Origin: Clostridium vincentii
GTDB lineage: Bacteria > Bacillota > Clostridia > Clostridiales > Clostridiaceae
DNA: 64,000 nt
NCBI RefSeq assembly: GCF_002995745.1
Contig: NZ_PVXQ01000013.1
Span: forward strand, 16,503-80,502
Direction of reading: 5' to 3'
The first letter of the stretch is position 1. Each line of letters begins with the position of its first letter. Below are positions 25,469-34,591 of the stretch, piece after piece. The notes below the pieces were generated by a model, which saw only the letters and a list, made by a program, of their open reading frames with translations, was not told the origin of the DNA and searched no databases. A program made the position numbers and the translations under genes.

Positions 25469-25528
25469 TTTACAATATGCAAAGAATCGCATATAATAAT
25501 ATTAACATATGAACAGATGCTCATATGT
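25469..25528 (+). promoter_or_regulatory. Promoter and ArsR/CadC-type operator of the cad operon
   Basis: TTTACA (25469-25474), 17-bp spacer, TATAAT (25492-25497). A 24-bp inverted repeat at 25505-25528 starts at the expected transcription start; its outer arms ACATATGA / TCATATGT are perfect. The ATATGAAC-N-TCATAT pattern is the known ArsR/SmtB operator form. Metal-free repressor bound here would block initiation. Confidence 0.85.
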
Positions 25529-25544
25529 TGATGGAGGAACTAAG

Positions 25545-25907
25545 ATGACTATAGATAATAAAGGCGAGGATTGCACTTGTAATGTAATTCACAATGATGT
25601 AATTGAAAAAGTTAGAGAAAATATACCAAAGAAAGAAGTGCTAAATGACTTAGCAGAATTTTTTAAAGTCTTTGGAGATTCTACAAGAATAAAAATTATC
25701 TGTGCACTATTTGAATCGGAAATGTGTGTATGTGATTTATCAGCATTACTAGGAGTATCACAGTCAGCAGTCTCCCATCAATTAAGAACACTTAAGAGTG
25801 CTAGATTAGTAAGATATAGAAGAGACGGAAAGGTTGTTTATTATTCATTAGATGATGAGCATATTAAAACCATATTTGATGTAGGTTTAAAGCATATCAC
25901 TGAGTAG
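25545..25907 (+). CDS. cadC: ArsR/SmtB-family metal-sensing repressor (CadC-like)
   Basis: Represses its own operon until Cd2+, Zn2+ or Pb2+ binds. 120 residues. The N-terminal CTC cluster (about residues 10-12) and CVCDL in the alpha-3/recognition region (SEMCVCDLSALL) supply the cysteine ligands of an alpha-3N site. The winged helix reads DLSALLGVSQSAVSHQLRTLKSARLVRYRRDGK. The start is ATG 25545 with GGAGG 8 bases before. It ends 14 bases before cadA. CmtR or CzrA-like sensing cannot be fully excluded, but the ELCVCDL-like motif favours CadC. Confidence 0.9.
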   Translation: MTIDNKGEDCTCNVIHNDVIEKVRENIPKKEVLNDLAEFFKVFGDSTRIKIICALFESEMCVCDLSALLGVSQSAVSHQLRTLKSARLVRYRRDGKVVYYSLDDEHIKTIFDVGLKHITE

Positions 25908-25921
25908 AGGGAGTGGCAAAA

Positions 25922-28096
25922 ATGGAACTGAAATTATTATTAAAGGGATTAAGCTGCGCAAATTGTGCAAATAAAATTGAGAATAAGCTAAATTCATTGC
26001 CAGAGGTGAAGGAAGCTATAGTTAATTTCTCTACAAGTATGTTGATAATTACTTTAAATGAAGAAATAGGTGAAGATGAAATACTTGAGAAGGTAAAAAA
26101 GATAGTAAAGACTCTAGAGCCAGACGTAACAGTGGAGAAGTATAATAAATCCAGGATAAAATCTAAGGAGTCAGTATGCTCCTCAAATTGTTGCGAAGAT
26201 GGGCATGAGGGTCATGAAAGTCATGAAGATTCGCATCAACACCATGATAATGAGGGTGGTATAGGTTTAAAGCAGAAAGTAATATTAGGCGTTGGAATTC
26301 TCCTTTATGTTATTGGTTTAATTTTAGGGGAAGAAAATATCTATGGAATTATATTTTTTATAACAAGTTATGTGTTAGTTGGTGGAAAAGTAGTTTTAAC
26401 TGCATGTAAAAATATTCTTAAAGGTCAAGTTTTCGACGAAAATTTCTTAATGAGTATTGCAACTATTGGTGCCTTTGCTATAGGAGAATATCCTGAAGCT
26501 GTGGCAGTAATGATATTTTATGCAATAGGTGAGATGTTCCAAGACTATGCAGTGGATAAATCGAGGAAATCTATATCATCTCTTATGGATATTAGAGCAG
26601 AGTATGCTACTTTATTAGTTGATAAAGTAGAGAAGAAGGTAGCTCCGGAAGAGGTTAACGTTAATGATATTATATTAATAAAACCAGGAGAAAGAATTCC
26701 TTTAGATGGCTTAGTTATATCGGGAAGAACTACTTTAGATGCTTCAGCCTTAACAGGAGAATCTCTTCCAAGAAGTGTGGAAGAAAATGAAGAAATATTG
26801 GCGGGTGCAATAAATTTAACCGGTGTAATTCAAGTCAAAGTAACTAAAGATTTTGGTGAGTCTACTGTAGCTAGAATTTTAGAACTTGTACAAAATGCTG
26901 GAAATAAAAAAGCCCCTACAGAAAAGTTTATAACAAAATTTGCAAGATATTATACGCCAGTTGTAGTATTTTCAGCATTGGCATTAGCGGTAGTGCCACC
27001 GTTACTAATTGAAGGGGCTGTTTTCTCAGACTGGTTATATAGAGCTTTAATATTTTTAGTAGTATCTTGTCCATGCGCATTAGTAGTTTCCATTCCTTTA
27101 GGTTTATTCGCTGGAATTGGAGGTGCATCTAAAAAAGGCATCCTTATTAAAGGAGGAAATTATTTAGAGGCTTTAAAGGATGTTGAAACTGTTGTTTTTG
27201 ATAAGACAGGTACACTTACTAAGGGTGTGTTTAAGGTTGTTAAAATTAATGAAATTAATATTGAAAAAGATGAACTTCTTAAAGTGGCAGCTTTAGGGGA
27301 AAGTTTTTCTAATCATCCAATAGCGAAATCTATAATGCTGGCTTACAATAAAGATATTGATAAAAATTTAGTAAAAAATTATGAAGAAATATCAGGTAAT
27401 GGAATAAAGGTTGTTATTGAAGGGCGAGAAGTACTCCTTGGAAATAATAAACTTATGGAAAAATTCAATATAAAGTATTCTCAAAATGATGAGGTAGGAA
27501 CTATAATTCATCTTGTTATTGATGGGGAATACAAAGGAAATTTAGTAATTGCAGATGAAGTGAAGGATGATTCTTTAGAGGCTTTAAGGGAATTGAAAAA
27601 ATTAGGAATAAAGAATATTGTTATGCTTACTGGTGACAATAAGAAAGTGGCAAATAAAGTTGCAAAGGAATTAGAGTTATCTCAGGTTCACTCAGAATTA
27701 TTACCTCAAGATAAGGTAGCAAAGCTAGAAGAACTATTAAATGAAAAAACAGCTAAAGGAAAACTTGTTTTTGTAGGAGATGGAATAAATGATGCTCCAG
27801 TTCTAGCTCGAGCTGATGTTGGAGTAGCTATGGGTGGCATTGGTTCAGACGCGGCTATAGAAGCAGCTGATGTTGTGCTTATGAGAGATGAACCTATGGC
27901 ATTAGTAGAAGCTATTAAGATAGCAAAAAGAACTAATAAAATTTTATGGCAAAATATAGTATTTTCATTAGGTGTAAAAGGGTTAATTTTAATATTAACT
28001 ACTTTAGGATTAGCTAATATGTGGGAAGGAGTATTTGCAGATGTGGGAGTAACTTTAATTGCTGTATTTAATTCAATGAGAGCTCTTAAGAACTAG
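25922..28096 (+). CDS. cadA: Cd2+/Zn2+/Pb2+-exporting P1B-type ATPase
   Basis: Pumps soft divalent metals out of the cell. 724 residues. An N-terminal HMA domain has GLSCANCANK (Cys12, Cys15). A His/Asp/Glu-rich linker (about residues 85-112, many His pairs) probably binds metal. Eight membrane helices include the CPC motif in VSCPCALVVSIP. TGES actuator, DKTGTLTKG phosphorylation site, HP motif in SNHPIAKS and GDGINDAPVLARADVGVAMG follow. The GAGGGAG at 25907-25913 supports ATG 25922 over the in-frame GTG at 25913. Co-operonic with the ArsR repressor. Confidence 0.95.
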   Translation: MELKLLLKGLSCANCANKIENKLNSLPEVKEAIVNFSTSMLIITLNEEIGEDEILEKVKKIVKTLEPDVTVEKYNKSRIKSKESVCSSNCCEDGHEGHESHEDSHQHHDNEGGIGLKQKVILGVGILLYVIGLILGEENIYGIIFFITSYVLVGGKVVLTACKNILKGQVFDENFLMSIATIGAFAIGEYPEAVAVMIFYAIGEMFQDYAVDKSRKSISSLMDIRAEYATLLVDKVEKKVAPEEVNVNDIILIKPGERIPLDGLVISGRTTLDASALTGESLPRSVEENEEILAGAINLTGVIQVKVTKDFGESTVARILELVQNAGNKKAPTEKFITKFARYYTPVVVFSALALAVVPPLLIEGAVFSDWLYRALIFLVVSCPCALVVSIPLGLFAGIGGASKKGILIKGGNYLEALKDVETVVFDKTGTLTKGVFKVVKINEINIEKDELLKVAALGESFSNHPIAKSIMLAYNKDIDKNLVKNYEEISGNGIKVVIEGREVLLGNNKLMEKFNIKYSQNDEVGTIIHLVIDGEYKGNLVIADEVKDDSLEALRELKKLGIKNIVMLTGDNKKVANKVAKELELSQVHSELLPQDKVAKLEELLNEKTAKGKLVFVGDGINDAPVLARADVGVAMGGIGSDAAIEAADVVLMRDEPMALVEAIKIAKRTNKILWQNIVFSLGVKGLILILTTLGLANMWEGVFADVGVTLIAVFNSMRALKN

Positions 28097-28107
28097 ATTG
28101 AAAAATA

Positions 28108-28136
28108 TTGACTTAGTAATTATTGATAAGTATAAT
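28108..28136 (+). promoter_or_regulatory. Promoter upstream of mntP
   Basis: TTGACT (28108-28113), 17-bp spacer, TATAAT (28131-28136). The predicted start, near 28143, coincides with the base of the next hairpin. Confidence 0.75.
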
Positions 28137-28141
28137 ATTGT

Positions 28142-28192
28142 GAGACTTATGTATAACGATTAGAGTTTCGTTGTGCATAAGCCTCTTTTTTT
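28142..28192 (+). terminator. Terminator-like hairpin in the mntP leader
   Basis: GAGACTTATGTATAACGA pairs imperfectly with TCGTTGTGCATAAGCCTC, then eight T. It can end the cad transcript. It also sits right after a strong promoter and before the mntP SD (TTGGAGGA), so it may attenuate mntP. Confidence 0.75.
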
Positions 28193-28207
28193 TATTGGAG
28201 GAAAATT

Positions 28208-28774
28208 ATGAGTTTAATATCAATTTTTTTAATTGGGTTAGGATTGGCAATGGATTCTTTTGCAGTTTCACTAACTGTGGGAATGAATACAAGAAAAAAA
28301 GATAAATGGAAGATGGCGTTAAAGGCAAGCATTTTCTTTGGAGTGTTCCAAGGAGTTATGCCTTTTCTTGGTTGGGCTATTGGTATCAGTTTTGCAGATT
28401 ATATTGAGAAAATAGATCATTGGATAGCATTTATATTACTTGTTTTAATCGGTGGAAAAATGATTTTTGAAGCTATTAAGGAAGATGACACAACTGAAAA
28501 GGTGGATAAGGGATACTCTAACAAAAGATTCTTAATTTTAGCCATTGCCACTAGTATAGATGCCTTGGCAGTAGGTATTAGTTTTGCTTTTTTAAAGGTT
28601 AATATACTATCTGCCATAAGTATTATAGCAATTATAACTTTTATTATATGCATGATAGGGGTTTATGTTGGGAAAGTTTTATGCAAAATATTTGGTTCTA
28701 AGGCAGAAATAATAGGTGGGGTAATATTAATAATTATAGGAATTAAAATTTTAATAGAACACTCATTTATGTAA
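28208..28774 (+). CDS. mntP: Manganese efflux pump MntP
   Basis: Exports Mn2+. 188 residues in six hydrophobic helices, typical of MntP (YebN). The two inverted-repeat halves show the acidic signature: AMDSFAVSLTVGM in helix 1 and TSIDALAVGISFAF in helix 4. The SD TTGGAGG lies before ATG 28208. Its own promoter and hairpin leader separate it from cadA, so it is probably not a simple member of the cad operon. Confidence 0.93.
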   Translation: MSLISIFLIGLGLAMDSFAVSLTVGMNTRKKDKWKMALKASIFFGVFQGVMPFLGWAIGISFADYIEKIDHWIAFILLVLIGGKMIFEAIKEDDTTEKVDKGYSNKRFLILAIATSIDALAVGISFAFLKVNILSAISIIAIITFIICMIGVYVGKVLCKIFGSKAEIIGGVILIIIGIKILIEHSFM

Positions 28775-28951
28775 AAAGATATTAATATATAAAAGGGAAA
28801 AATAGGATTTATTGAAAGACATATTTGCAAATATAATTGGATTAAGGGCAAACTTTTATGGTAATATATTTAAGTAGGCATATGATATGAAAGAATTCGC
28901 AATTTATATTCATAAAGTTTGTTAAAATTTAGATTAAAAGAGGGGAACAGT

Positions 28952-29584
28952 ATGGAAAAGAAAAAGAATATTTCTATGGCTGTGATAAAAAGATTACCGA
29001 AGTATCATAGATATCTTAAGGAATTAATGAATAATGAGGTAGATAGAATATCTTCTAAGGATCTTGGCGAGAAGATTGGATTTACTGCTTCTCAAATACG
29101 ACAAGATCTTAATTGTTTCGGTGATTTTGGTCAACAGGGATATGGATACAATGTAAGAGAACTAAGTAATCAAATAAGTAATATTCTTGGTTTGAATAAA
29201 CAATATAAAGCAGTAATAGTAGGTGCTGGTAATATTGGGCAGGCTATAGCAAACTACAAATTCACTAAGCTGGGGTTTGAGTATACTGGTATATTCGATG
29301 CTAATCCTAAACTTATAGGAATGAAGATGCAAGGTGTAGAGATTAGAGATATAGATACACTTAAAGAGTATTTAAAAGATAATAAAATAGATATAGGAAG
29401 TATATGTGTTCCTAGAATTAACGCTCAAAAAGTTTGTGATGAGTTAATTGATGGAGGGGTAAGAGGGATATGGAACTTTGCACCTGTAGATTTAATAGTA
29501 CCAAAGGATGTAACTGTTGAAAATGTCCATTTGAGTGAAAGTTTATTGACGTTAATATACTTATTGCAAAAGAAACAGGAATAG
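28952..29584 (+). CDS. rex: Redox-sensing transcriptional repressor Rex
   Basis: Senses the NADH/NAD+ ratio and represses fermentation genes until NADH accumulates. 210 residues. The N-terminal winged helix contains KRLPKYHRYLKEL, SSKDLGEKIGFTASQIRQDL and FGDFGQQGYGYNV. The Rossmann domain has VGAGNIGQAIANY and ends with VPKDVTVENVHLSESLLTLIYLL. The start is ATG 28952 after AGAGGGG. The gene lies directly before the butyryl-CoA operon, whose leader has a matching Rex site. Confidence 0.96.
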   Translation: MEKKKNISMAVIKRLPKYHRYLKELMNNEVDRISSKDLGEKIGFTASQIRQDLNCFGDFGQQGYGYNVRELSNQISNILGLNKQYKAVIVGAGNIGQAIANYKFTKLGFEYTGIFDANPKLIGMKMQGVEIRDIDTLKEYLKDNKIDIGSICVPRINAQKVCDELIDGGVRGIWNFAPVDLIVPKDVTVENVHLSESLLTLIYLLQKKQE

Positions 29585-29640
29585 GTGCAGGTTGAGGAAA
29601 TATATAATGTTAAAATTAACATAAAATCGTTATATATATA

Positions 29641-29669
29641 TTGCAAAAAAATTGTCAAAGCATTATAAT
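29641..29669 (+). promoter_or_regulatory. Candidate promoter of crt-bcd-etfBA-hbd
   Basis: TTGCAA (29641-29646), 17-bp spacer, TATAAT (29664-29669). A 7-bp-arm inverted repeat, ATGTTAA-AA-TTAACAT, lies just upstream at 29607-29622. The leader to crt would be about 190 bases. Confidence 0.6.
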
Positions 29670-29711
29670 TGAAATTGGATTTGAAATAAAAGAAATTTTT
29701 TTTGTAACACA

Positions 29712-29729
29712 TTGTTATATAATTAACAA
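29712..29729 (+). promoter_or_regulatory. Rex operator of the butyryl-CoA operon
   Basis: TTGTTATATAATTAACAA matches the clostridial Rex consensus TTGTTAANNNNTTAACAA at all but one fixed position. A TATAAT sits inside it (29717-29722), so it either covers a second promoter's -10 or acts as a roadblock downstream of 29669. It is 138 bases before crt. Confidence 0.85.
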
Positions 29730-29867
29730 ATAAGGTAAAGAAATAGTTTTCAACATATCATAATAAACTCATATCTCTTTAAAAAAATACACAATATATA
29801 AAGAGGTATTTGTAAATAAATTTAGTCGGTCAAAAATAATCATATAATTTTAAGGAGGCAAATGGGC

Positions 29868-30650
29868 ATGGAATTAAAGAATGTAATTCTTGAAAAAGAA
29901 GGTCACTTAGCTATTGTTACAATCAATAGACCAAAGGCATTAAACGCTTTAAATTCAGAAACTCTAAAAGACCTTGATACGGTAATTGATAACTTAGAAA
30001 AAGACAATAACATTTATGCAGTTATATTAACAGGTTCAGGAGAGAAGTCTTTTGTTGCAGGAGCAGATATTGCAGAAATGAAAGACCTAAGTGAAGAACA
30101 AGGAAAAGAATTCGGAATACTTGGAAATAATGTATTCTTAAGAGTAGAAAATTTGGCTAAGCCAGTTATAGCTGCAATCTCAGGATTTGCTCTTGGTGGT
30201 GGATGTGAATTATCTATGGCATGTGACATAAGAATAGCTTCAGAAAGAGCTAAATTTGGTCAGCCAGAAGCTGGGCTTGGTATTACACCAGGATTTGGAG
30301 GAACTCAAAGACTTCCCCGAATAGTTGGATTAGGTAAGGCAAAAGAGTTAATTTATACTTGCGATATTATTAAGGCTGATGAAGCTTTAAGAATAGGACT
30401 AGTTAATAAAGTTGTACCTTTAGAGAATCTTATGGAAGAAGCAAAATCTATGGCCGCAAAGATTATAGCTAATGCTCCAATAGCAGTTAAGTTATGTAAA
30501 GATGCAATAAATAGAGGTATGCAAGTAGGCATAGATAAAGCAGTTATTATAGAAGCAGAAGACTTCGGTAAGTGCTTTAGTAGTGATGACCAAACTGAAG
30601 GAATGAATGCCTTTTTAGAAAGAAGAGAAAAGAACTTCCAAAACAAATAA
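29868..30650 (+). CDS. crt: 3-hydroxybutyryl-CoA dehydratase (crotonase)
   Basis: Removes water from 3-hydroxybutyryl-CoA to give crotonyl-CoA in butyrate/butanol formation. 260 residues, normal. NRPKALNALNSETL binds CoA. AGADIAEM and FALGGGCELSMACDIRIAS form the oxyanion hole. QPEAGLGITPGFGGTQRLPRIVG carries the catalytic Glu. AAGGAGG ends at 29858, so ATG 29868 (9 bases) is favoured over the in-frame ATG at 29862 (3 bases). First gene of the operon behind the Rex site. Confidence 0.97.
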   Translation: MELKNVILEKEGHLAIVTINRPKALNALNSETLKDLDTVIDNLEKDNNIYAVILTGSGEKSFVAGADIAEMKDLSEEQGKEFGILGNNVFLRVENLAKPVIAAISGFALGGGCELSMACDIRIASERAKFGQPEAGLGITPGFGGTQRLPRIVGLGKAKELIYTCDIIKADEALRIGLVNKVVPLENLMEEAKSMAAKIIANAPIAVKLCKDAINRGMQVGIDKAVIIEAEDFGKCFSSDDQTEGMNAFLERREKNFQNK

Positions 30651-30684
30651 ATTTGTTTTTGAAATATTAAGGAGGGAAATTTAA

Positions 30685-31824
30685 ATGAATTTCGAATTAA
30701 CTAGAGAACAACAATTAGTACAGCAAATGGTAAGAGAATTCGCAATAAATGAAGTTAAGCCAATAGCTGCTGAAATTGATGAAACAGAAAGATTCCCTAT
30801 GGAAAACGTAGAAAAAATGGCTAAGTTAGGAATAATGGGTATCCCATTTTCTAAAGAGTTTGGCGGAGCTGGCGGAGATGTTCTTTCATACATACTAGCT
30901 GTAGAAGAATTATCAAAAGTTTGTGCTACTACAGGAGTTATACTTTCTGCTCATACATCATTATGTGCGTCAGTAATTTATGAAAATGGTACTCCAGCTC
31001 AAAGAGAAAAATATTTACCTGAGCTTAATCAAGGTAAAAAAATCGGTGCTTTTGGTTTAACTGAACCAGGTGCTGGTACAGATGCAGCTGGACAACAAAC
31101 AACTGCTGTATTAGATGGAGATAATTACATTTTAAATGGTTCAAAAATCTTCATAACAAATGGTGGAGTTGCTGAGACTTTCATAATATTTGCTATGACA
31201 GATAAGAGTCAAGGAACTAGAGGGATTTCTGCATTTATAGTAGAAAAAGCATTCCCAGGGTTCTCAGTAGGAAAGCATGAAAACAAGATGGGTATTAGAG
31301 CGTCTTCAACTACTGAATTAGTTATGGAAGATTGTATAGTACCAAAAGAGAATCTAATCAGTAAAGAAGGTAAGGGATTTGGTATAGCAATGAAGACTCT
31401 TGATGGAGGAAGAATTGGTGTAGCTGCTCAAGCTTTAGGTATTGCAGAGGGCGCTTTACAAGAAGCTATTGCATACATGAAGGAAAGAAAGCAATTTAAT
31501 AAACCTTTATCAGCATTCCAAGGATTACAATGGTATGTTGCTGAAATGGATGTTAAAATTGAAGCTGCTAGATTTTTAGTATATAAAGCTGCATGTAAGA
31601 AACAAGATGGTAAAGCGTATTCACTTGATGCTGCTCGTGCTAAACTGTTTGCAGCAGATGTTGCAATGGAAGTTACAACTAAGGCAGTACAAATCTTTGG
31701 TGGATATGGTTACACTAAGGAATACCCAGTTGAAAGAATGATGAGAGATGCCAAGATAACAGAAATATATGAAGGAACTTCAGAAGTTCAAAAGATGGTT
31801 ATCGCAGGAAGCATTTTAAGATAG
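30685..31824 (+). CDS. bcd: Butyryl-CoA dehydrogenase (electron-bifurcating Bcd)
   Basis: FAD enzyme that reduces crotonyl-CoA to butyryl-CoA. With EtfBA it couples this to ferredoxin reduction by NADH. 379 residues, the usual length of short-chain acyl-CoA dehydrogenases. FGLTEPGAGTDA and FITNGG bind FAD and substrate. QIFGGYGYTKEYPVERMMRD precedes EIYEGTSEVQKM, whose Glu is the catalytic base. AAGGAGG precedes the ATG. It lies 34 bases after crt and 13 before etfB. Confidence 0.96.
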   Translation: MNFELTREQQLVQQMVREFAINEVKPIAAEIDETERFPMENVEKMAKLGIMGIPFSKEFGGAGGDVLSYILAVEELSKVCATTGVILSAHTSLCASVIYENGTPAQREKYLPELNQGKKIGAFGLTEPGAGTDAAGQQTTAVLDGDNYILNGSKIFITNGGVAETFIIFAMTDKSQGTRGISAFIVEKAFPGFSVGKHENKMGIRASSTTELVMEDCIVPKENLISKEGKGFGIAMKTLDGGRIGVAAQALGIAEGALQEAIAYMKERKQFNKPLSAFQGLQWYVAEMDVKIEAARFLVYKAACKKQDGKAYSLDAARAKLFAADVAMEVTTKAVQIFGGYGYTKEYPVERMMRDAKITEIYEGTSEVQKMVIAGSILR

Positions 31825-31837
31825 GAGGATTTTTATA

Positions 31838-32617
31838 ATGAATATAGTAGTTTGTATAAAACAAGTTCCAGATACTGCAGTAGTAAAGATTGATCCTAAA
31901 ACTGGTACATTAATAAGAGATGGTGTTCCATCAATAATGAATCCAGAGGACAAGCACGCACTAGAAGCTGCATTACAATTAAAAGAAACTCATGGTGCTA
32001 AGGTAACAGTTATAAGCATGGGACTTCCAATGGCTAAGGCTGTACTTAGAGAAGCATTATGTATGGGAGCTAATGAAGCTATCCTATTAACTGATAGATG
32101 TCTTGGAGGAGCTGATACTTTAGCTACTTCAAAAGCACTAGCAGGAGTTATCGCAAAATTAGATTTTGACATAGTACTTGCTGGAAGACAAGCAATTGAT
32201 GGAGATACTGCACAAGTTGGTCCAGAAATAGCTGAACATTTAAATATTCCTCAAGTAACTTACGTTCAAGAAATCAAAGTTGAAGGTAATTCATTAATAG
32301 TTAAAAGAGCATTAGAAGATGGATACCAAGTGGTAGAAGTTAAAACTCCATGCCTATTAACTGCAATTGAAGAATTAAATGAAGCTAGATACATGAATGT
32401 AGCAGATATATTTGCAACGAATGATGATATGATTAAAATTATGACAGCAGATGATATAGATGTAGATAAGGCTGAATTAGGACTTAAGGGTTCACCTACA
32501 AAGGTTAAAAAGTCAATGACTAAAGAAGTCAAGGGCAAAGGCGAAATAGTTAGAGAATCACCTAAAAACGCAGCATATTATGTTGTAGGAAAATTGAAAG
32601 AACAACACTACATCTAA
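31838..32617 (+). CDS. etfB: Electron transfer flavoprotein, beta subunit
   Basis: Smaller EtfAB subunit; in clostridia it carries the bifurcating FAD. 259 residues. It starts MNIVVCIKQVPDT, as bifurcating EtfB proteins do, with DRCLGGADTLATSKALAGVI and LAGRQAIDGDTAQVGPEIAEHLNIPQVTYV, the ETF-beta signature. The SD AGGAGG precedes ATG 31838. It sits between bcd and etfA, as expected for the complex. Confidence 0.96.
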   Translation: MNIVVCIKQVPDTAVVKIDPKTGTLIRDGVPSIMNPEDKHALEAALQLKETHGAKVTVISMGLPMAKAVLREALCMGANEAILLTDRCLGGADTLATSKALAGVIAKLDFDIVLAGRQAIDGDTAQVGPEIAEHLNIPQVTYVQEIKVEGNSLIVKRALEDGYQVVEVKTPCLLTAIEELNEARYMNVADIFATNDDMIKIMTADDIDVDKAELGLKGSPTKVKKSMTKEVKGKGEIVRESPKNAAYYVVGKLKEQHYI

Positions 32618-32637
32618 TAATAGGAGGTTAATTTATT

Positions 32638-33645
32638 ATGAATATAGCAGATTACAAAGGCGTTTGGGTCTTTGCTGAACAAAGAGAAGGCGTACTACAA
32701 AAAGTATCTTTAGAAATACTTGGAGAAGGTAGAAGAATTGCTGATGAATTAGGAGTAAAGTTAACCGCTTTATTACTAGGAAAAAATATAGAATCATTAG
32801 CAAAGACATTAGCTGAACATGGTGCTGATGAAGTTTTAGTTGCTGATGACAAAAATTTAGAACATTATACAACTGATGCTTACACTAAGGTTATTTGCGA
32901 TTTAGCAAAAGTAAGAAAGCCTGGAATATTATTCGTAGGAGCTACTTTCATAGGAAGAGATTTAGGTCCAAGAATAGCGGCTAGATTATCAACAGGATTA
33001 ACTGCTGATTGTACATCAATTGAAGTTGAAGCTGCAAATGGTGACCTTTTAGCTACAAGACCAGCATTTGGTGGTAACTTAATGGCTACAATTGCTTGTC
33101 CAGATCATAGACCACAAATGGCTACAGTAAGACCAGGAGTATTCGCAAAGGTTTCTTCTGATGGATCTAAGTGTGCTATTGAAAAGGTTGAAGTTGAATT
33201 AGCTGATAGCGATGTTAGAACTAAGGTTTTAGAAATTGTTAAAGCTAAGAAAGAAATTATAGATATAGCAGAAGCTGATTTCATAGTATCAGGTGGTAGA
33301 GGAGTTGGAAGTAAAGAAAACTTTAAACTACTTAAAGATTTAGCAAAAGTATTAGAAGGAAGCGTAGCTGGATCAAGAGCTGCAGTTGAAAATGGATGGA
33401 TTGATGGAGCATATCAAGTTGGTCAAACTGGTAAGACTGTTAGACCACAAATTTATATAGCTTGTGGTATTTCAGGAGCTATACAACATGTTGCTGGTAT
33501 GCAAGATTCAGATTTAATCATTGCTGTTAATAAAGATGACACAGCTCCAATAATGAAACTTGCAGATTATGCAATAGTTGGAGACATTGCTAAGATAGTG
33601 CCAGAATTAATAGCTCAAATTAAGGAAATAAAGAACGCTGATTAG
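32638..33645 (+). CDS. etfA: Electron transfer flavoprotein, alpha subunit
   Basis: Larger subunit that carries electrons to Bcd through its mobile FAD domain. 335 residues. The N-terminal part shows VFAEQREGVLQKVSLEILGEG and the DLGPRIAARLSTGLTADCTSIE segment. The C-terminal FAD domain has VSGGRGVGSKENF, GSRAAVENGWIDGAYQVGQTGKTV and YIACGISGAIQHVAGMQDSD. The SD TAGGAGG precedes the ATG. An 84-bp gap with repeat-like DNA separates it from hbd. Confidence 0.96.
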   Translation: MNIADYKGVWVFAEQREGVLQKVSLEILGEGRRIADELGVKLTALLLGKNIESLAKTLAEHGADEVLVADDKNLEHYTTDAYTKVICDLAKVRKPGILFVGATFIGRDLGPRIAARLSTGLTADCTSIEVEAANGDLLATRPAFGGNLMATIACPDHRPQMATVRPGVFAKVSSDGSKCAIEKVEVELADSDVRTKVLEIVKAKKEIIDIAEADFIVSGGRGVGSKENFKLLKDLAKVLEGSVAGSRAAVENGWIDGAYQVGQTGKTVRPQIYIACGISGAIQHVAGMQDSDLIIAVNKDDTAPIMKLADYAIVGDIAKIVPELIAQIKEIKNAD

Positions 33646-33653
33646 TTGATAAA

Positions 33654-33708
33654 TTGAAAATTGAGAGTTGAGAGTTGAGGGTTTTAAATTCTCAATTCTT
33701 AATTTCAA
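33654..33708. repeat. Imperfect inverted repeat between etfA and hbd
   Basis: TTGAAAATTGAGA (33654-33666) faces TCTCAATT...TTTCAA (33690-33708). The loop is built of GAGAGTTGA-type tandem units. It resembles the TTGAGAATTGAGA-like intergenic repeats of clostridia, but I could not verify copies elsewhere. No T run, so it is not an ordinary terminator. Confidence 0.5.
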
Positions 33709-33729
33709 ATTGATGAGGAGGAATTTTTT

Positions 33730-34578
33730 ATGAAAAAAGTTTTCGTACTTGGTGCAGGAACAATGGGTGCTGGAATAGTTCAAGCATTCGCACAAAAGGG
33801 TTGTGAAGTAATTGTAAGAGATATCAAAGATGAATTTGTTCAAAGAGGTTTAGCTGGAATTACTAAGGGATTAGAAAAGCAAGTAGCTAGAGGAAAAATG
33901 ACTGAAGAAGTTAAAGTAGAAATTCTTTCAAGAATTTCAGGAACAACTGACATGAAGTTAGCTGCTGATTGTGACTTAGTAGTAGAAGCTGCAATTGAAA
34001 ACATGAAAATCAAGAAAGAAATCTTTGCTGAATTAGATGGAATTTGTAAGCCAGAAACAATATTAGCTTCAAACACATCATCTTTATCAATTACTGAAGT
34101 TGCTTCAGCTACAAAGAGAGCAGATAAGGTTATAGGAATGCATTTCTTTAATCCAGCTCCAGTAATGAAGTTAGTTGAAATTATCAAAGGAATTGCTACT
34201 TCTCAAGAAACTTTTGATACTGTTAAGGCATTAGCAGTTGAAATTGGAAAAGAGCCAGTAGAAGTTGCAGAAGCTCCAGGATTTGTTGTAAACAGAATCC
34301 TAATTCCAATGATTAATGAAGCTTCATTCATTCTTCAAGAAGGAATTGCTTCAGTAGAAGATATAGATACAGCTATGAAATATGGCGCTAATCATCCAAT
34401 GGGACCTTTAGCATTAGGGGATCTTATTGGATTAGACGTTTGTCTAGCTATTATGGATGTTATGTTTAGTGAAACAGGAGATAGCAAGTACAGAGCTAGC
34501 AATGTTTTAAGAAAATATGTTAGAGCTGGATGGTTAGGTAGAAAGACTGGAAAAGGATTCTACGATTATTCAAAATAA
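33730..34578 (+). CDS. hbd: 3-hydroxybutyryl-CoA dehydrogenase
   Basis: Reduces acetoacetyl-CoA to 3-hydroxybutyryl-CoA with NADH. 282 residues, as in other clostridial Hbd. The Rossmann loop [19 protein letters not shown] is at the N-terminus. SNTSSLSIT and [18 protein letters not shown] hold the catalytic His-Glu pair. [18 protein letters not shown] leads into the dimer domain. The SD GAGGAGG precedes ATG 33730. Last of the operon; a strong terminator follows. The thiolase (thl) that makes its substrate is not in the window. Confidence 0.97.
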   Translation: MKKVFVLGAGTMGAGIVQAFAQKGCEVIVRDIKDEFVQRGLAGITKGLEKQVARGKMTEEVKVEILSRISGTTDMKLAADCDLVVEAAIENMKIKKEIFAELDGICKPETILASNTSSLSITEVASATKRADKVIGMHFFNPAPVMKLVEIIKGIATSQETFDTVKALAVEIGKEPVEVAEAPGFVVNRILIPMINEASFILQEGIASVEDIDTAMKYGANHPMGPLALGDLIGLDVCLAIMDVMFSETGDSKYRASNVLRKYVRAGWLGRKTGKGFYDYSK

Positions 34579-34591
34579 TATAGAATTTATT

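Noticed and set aside
28919..28940. TTGTTAAAATTTA before rex as a Rex autoregulation site
   Set aside because: Only the left half-site is present; the matching TTAACAA half is missing.
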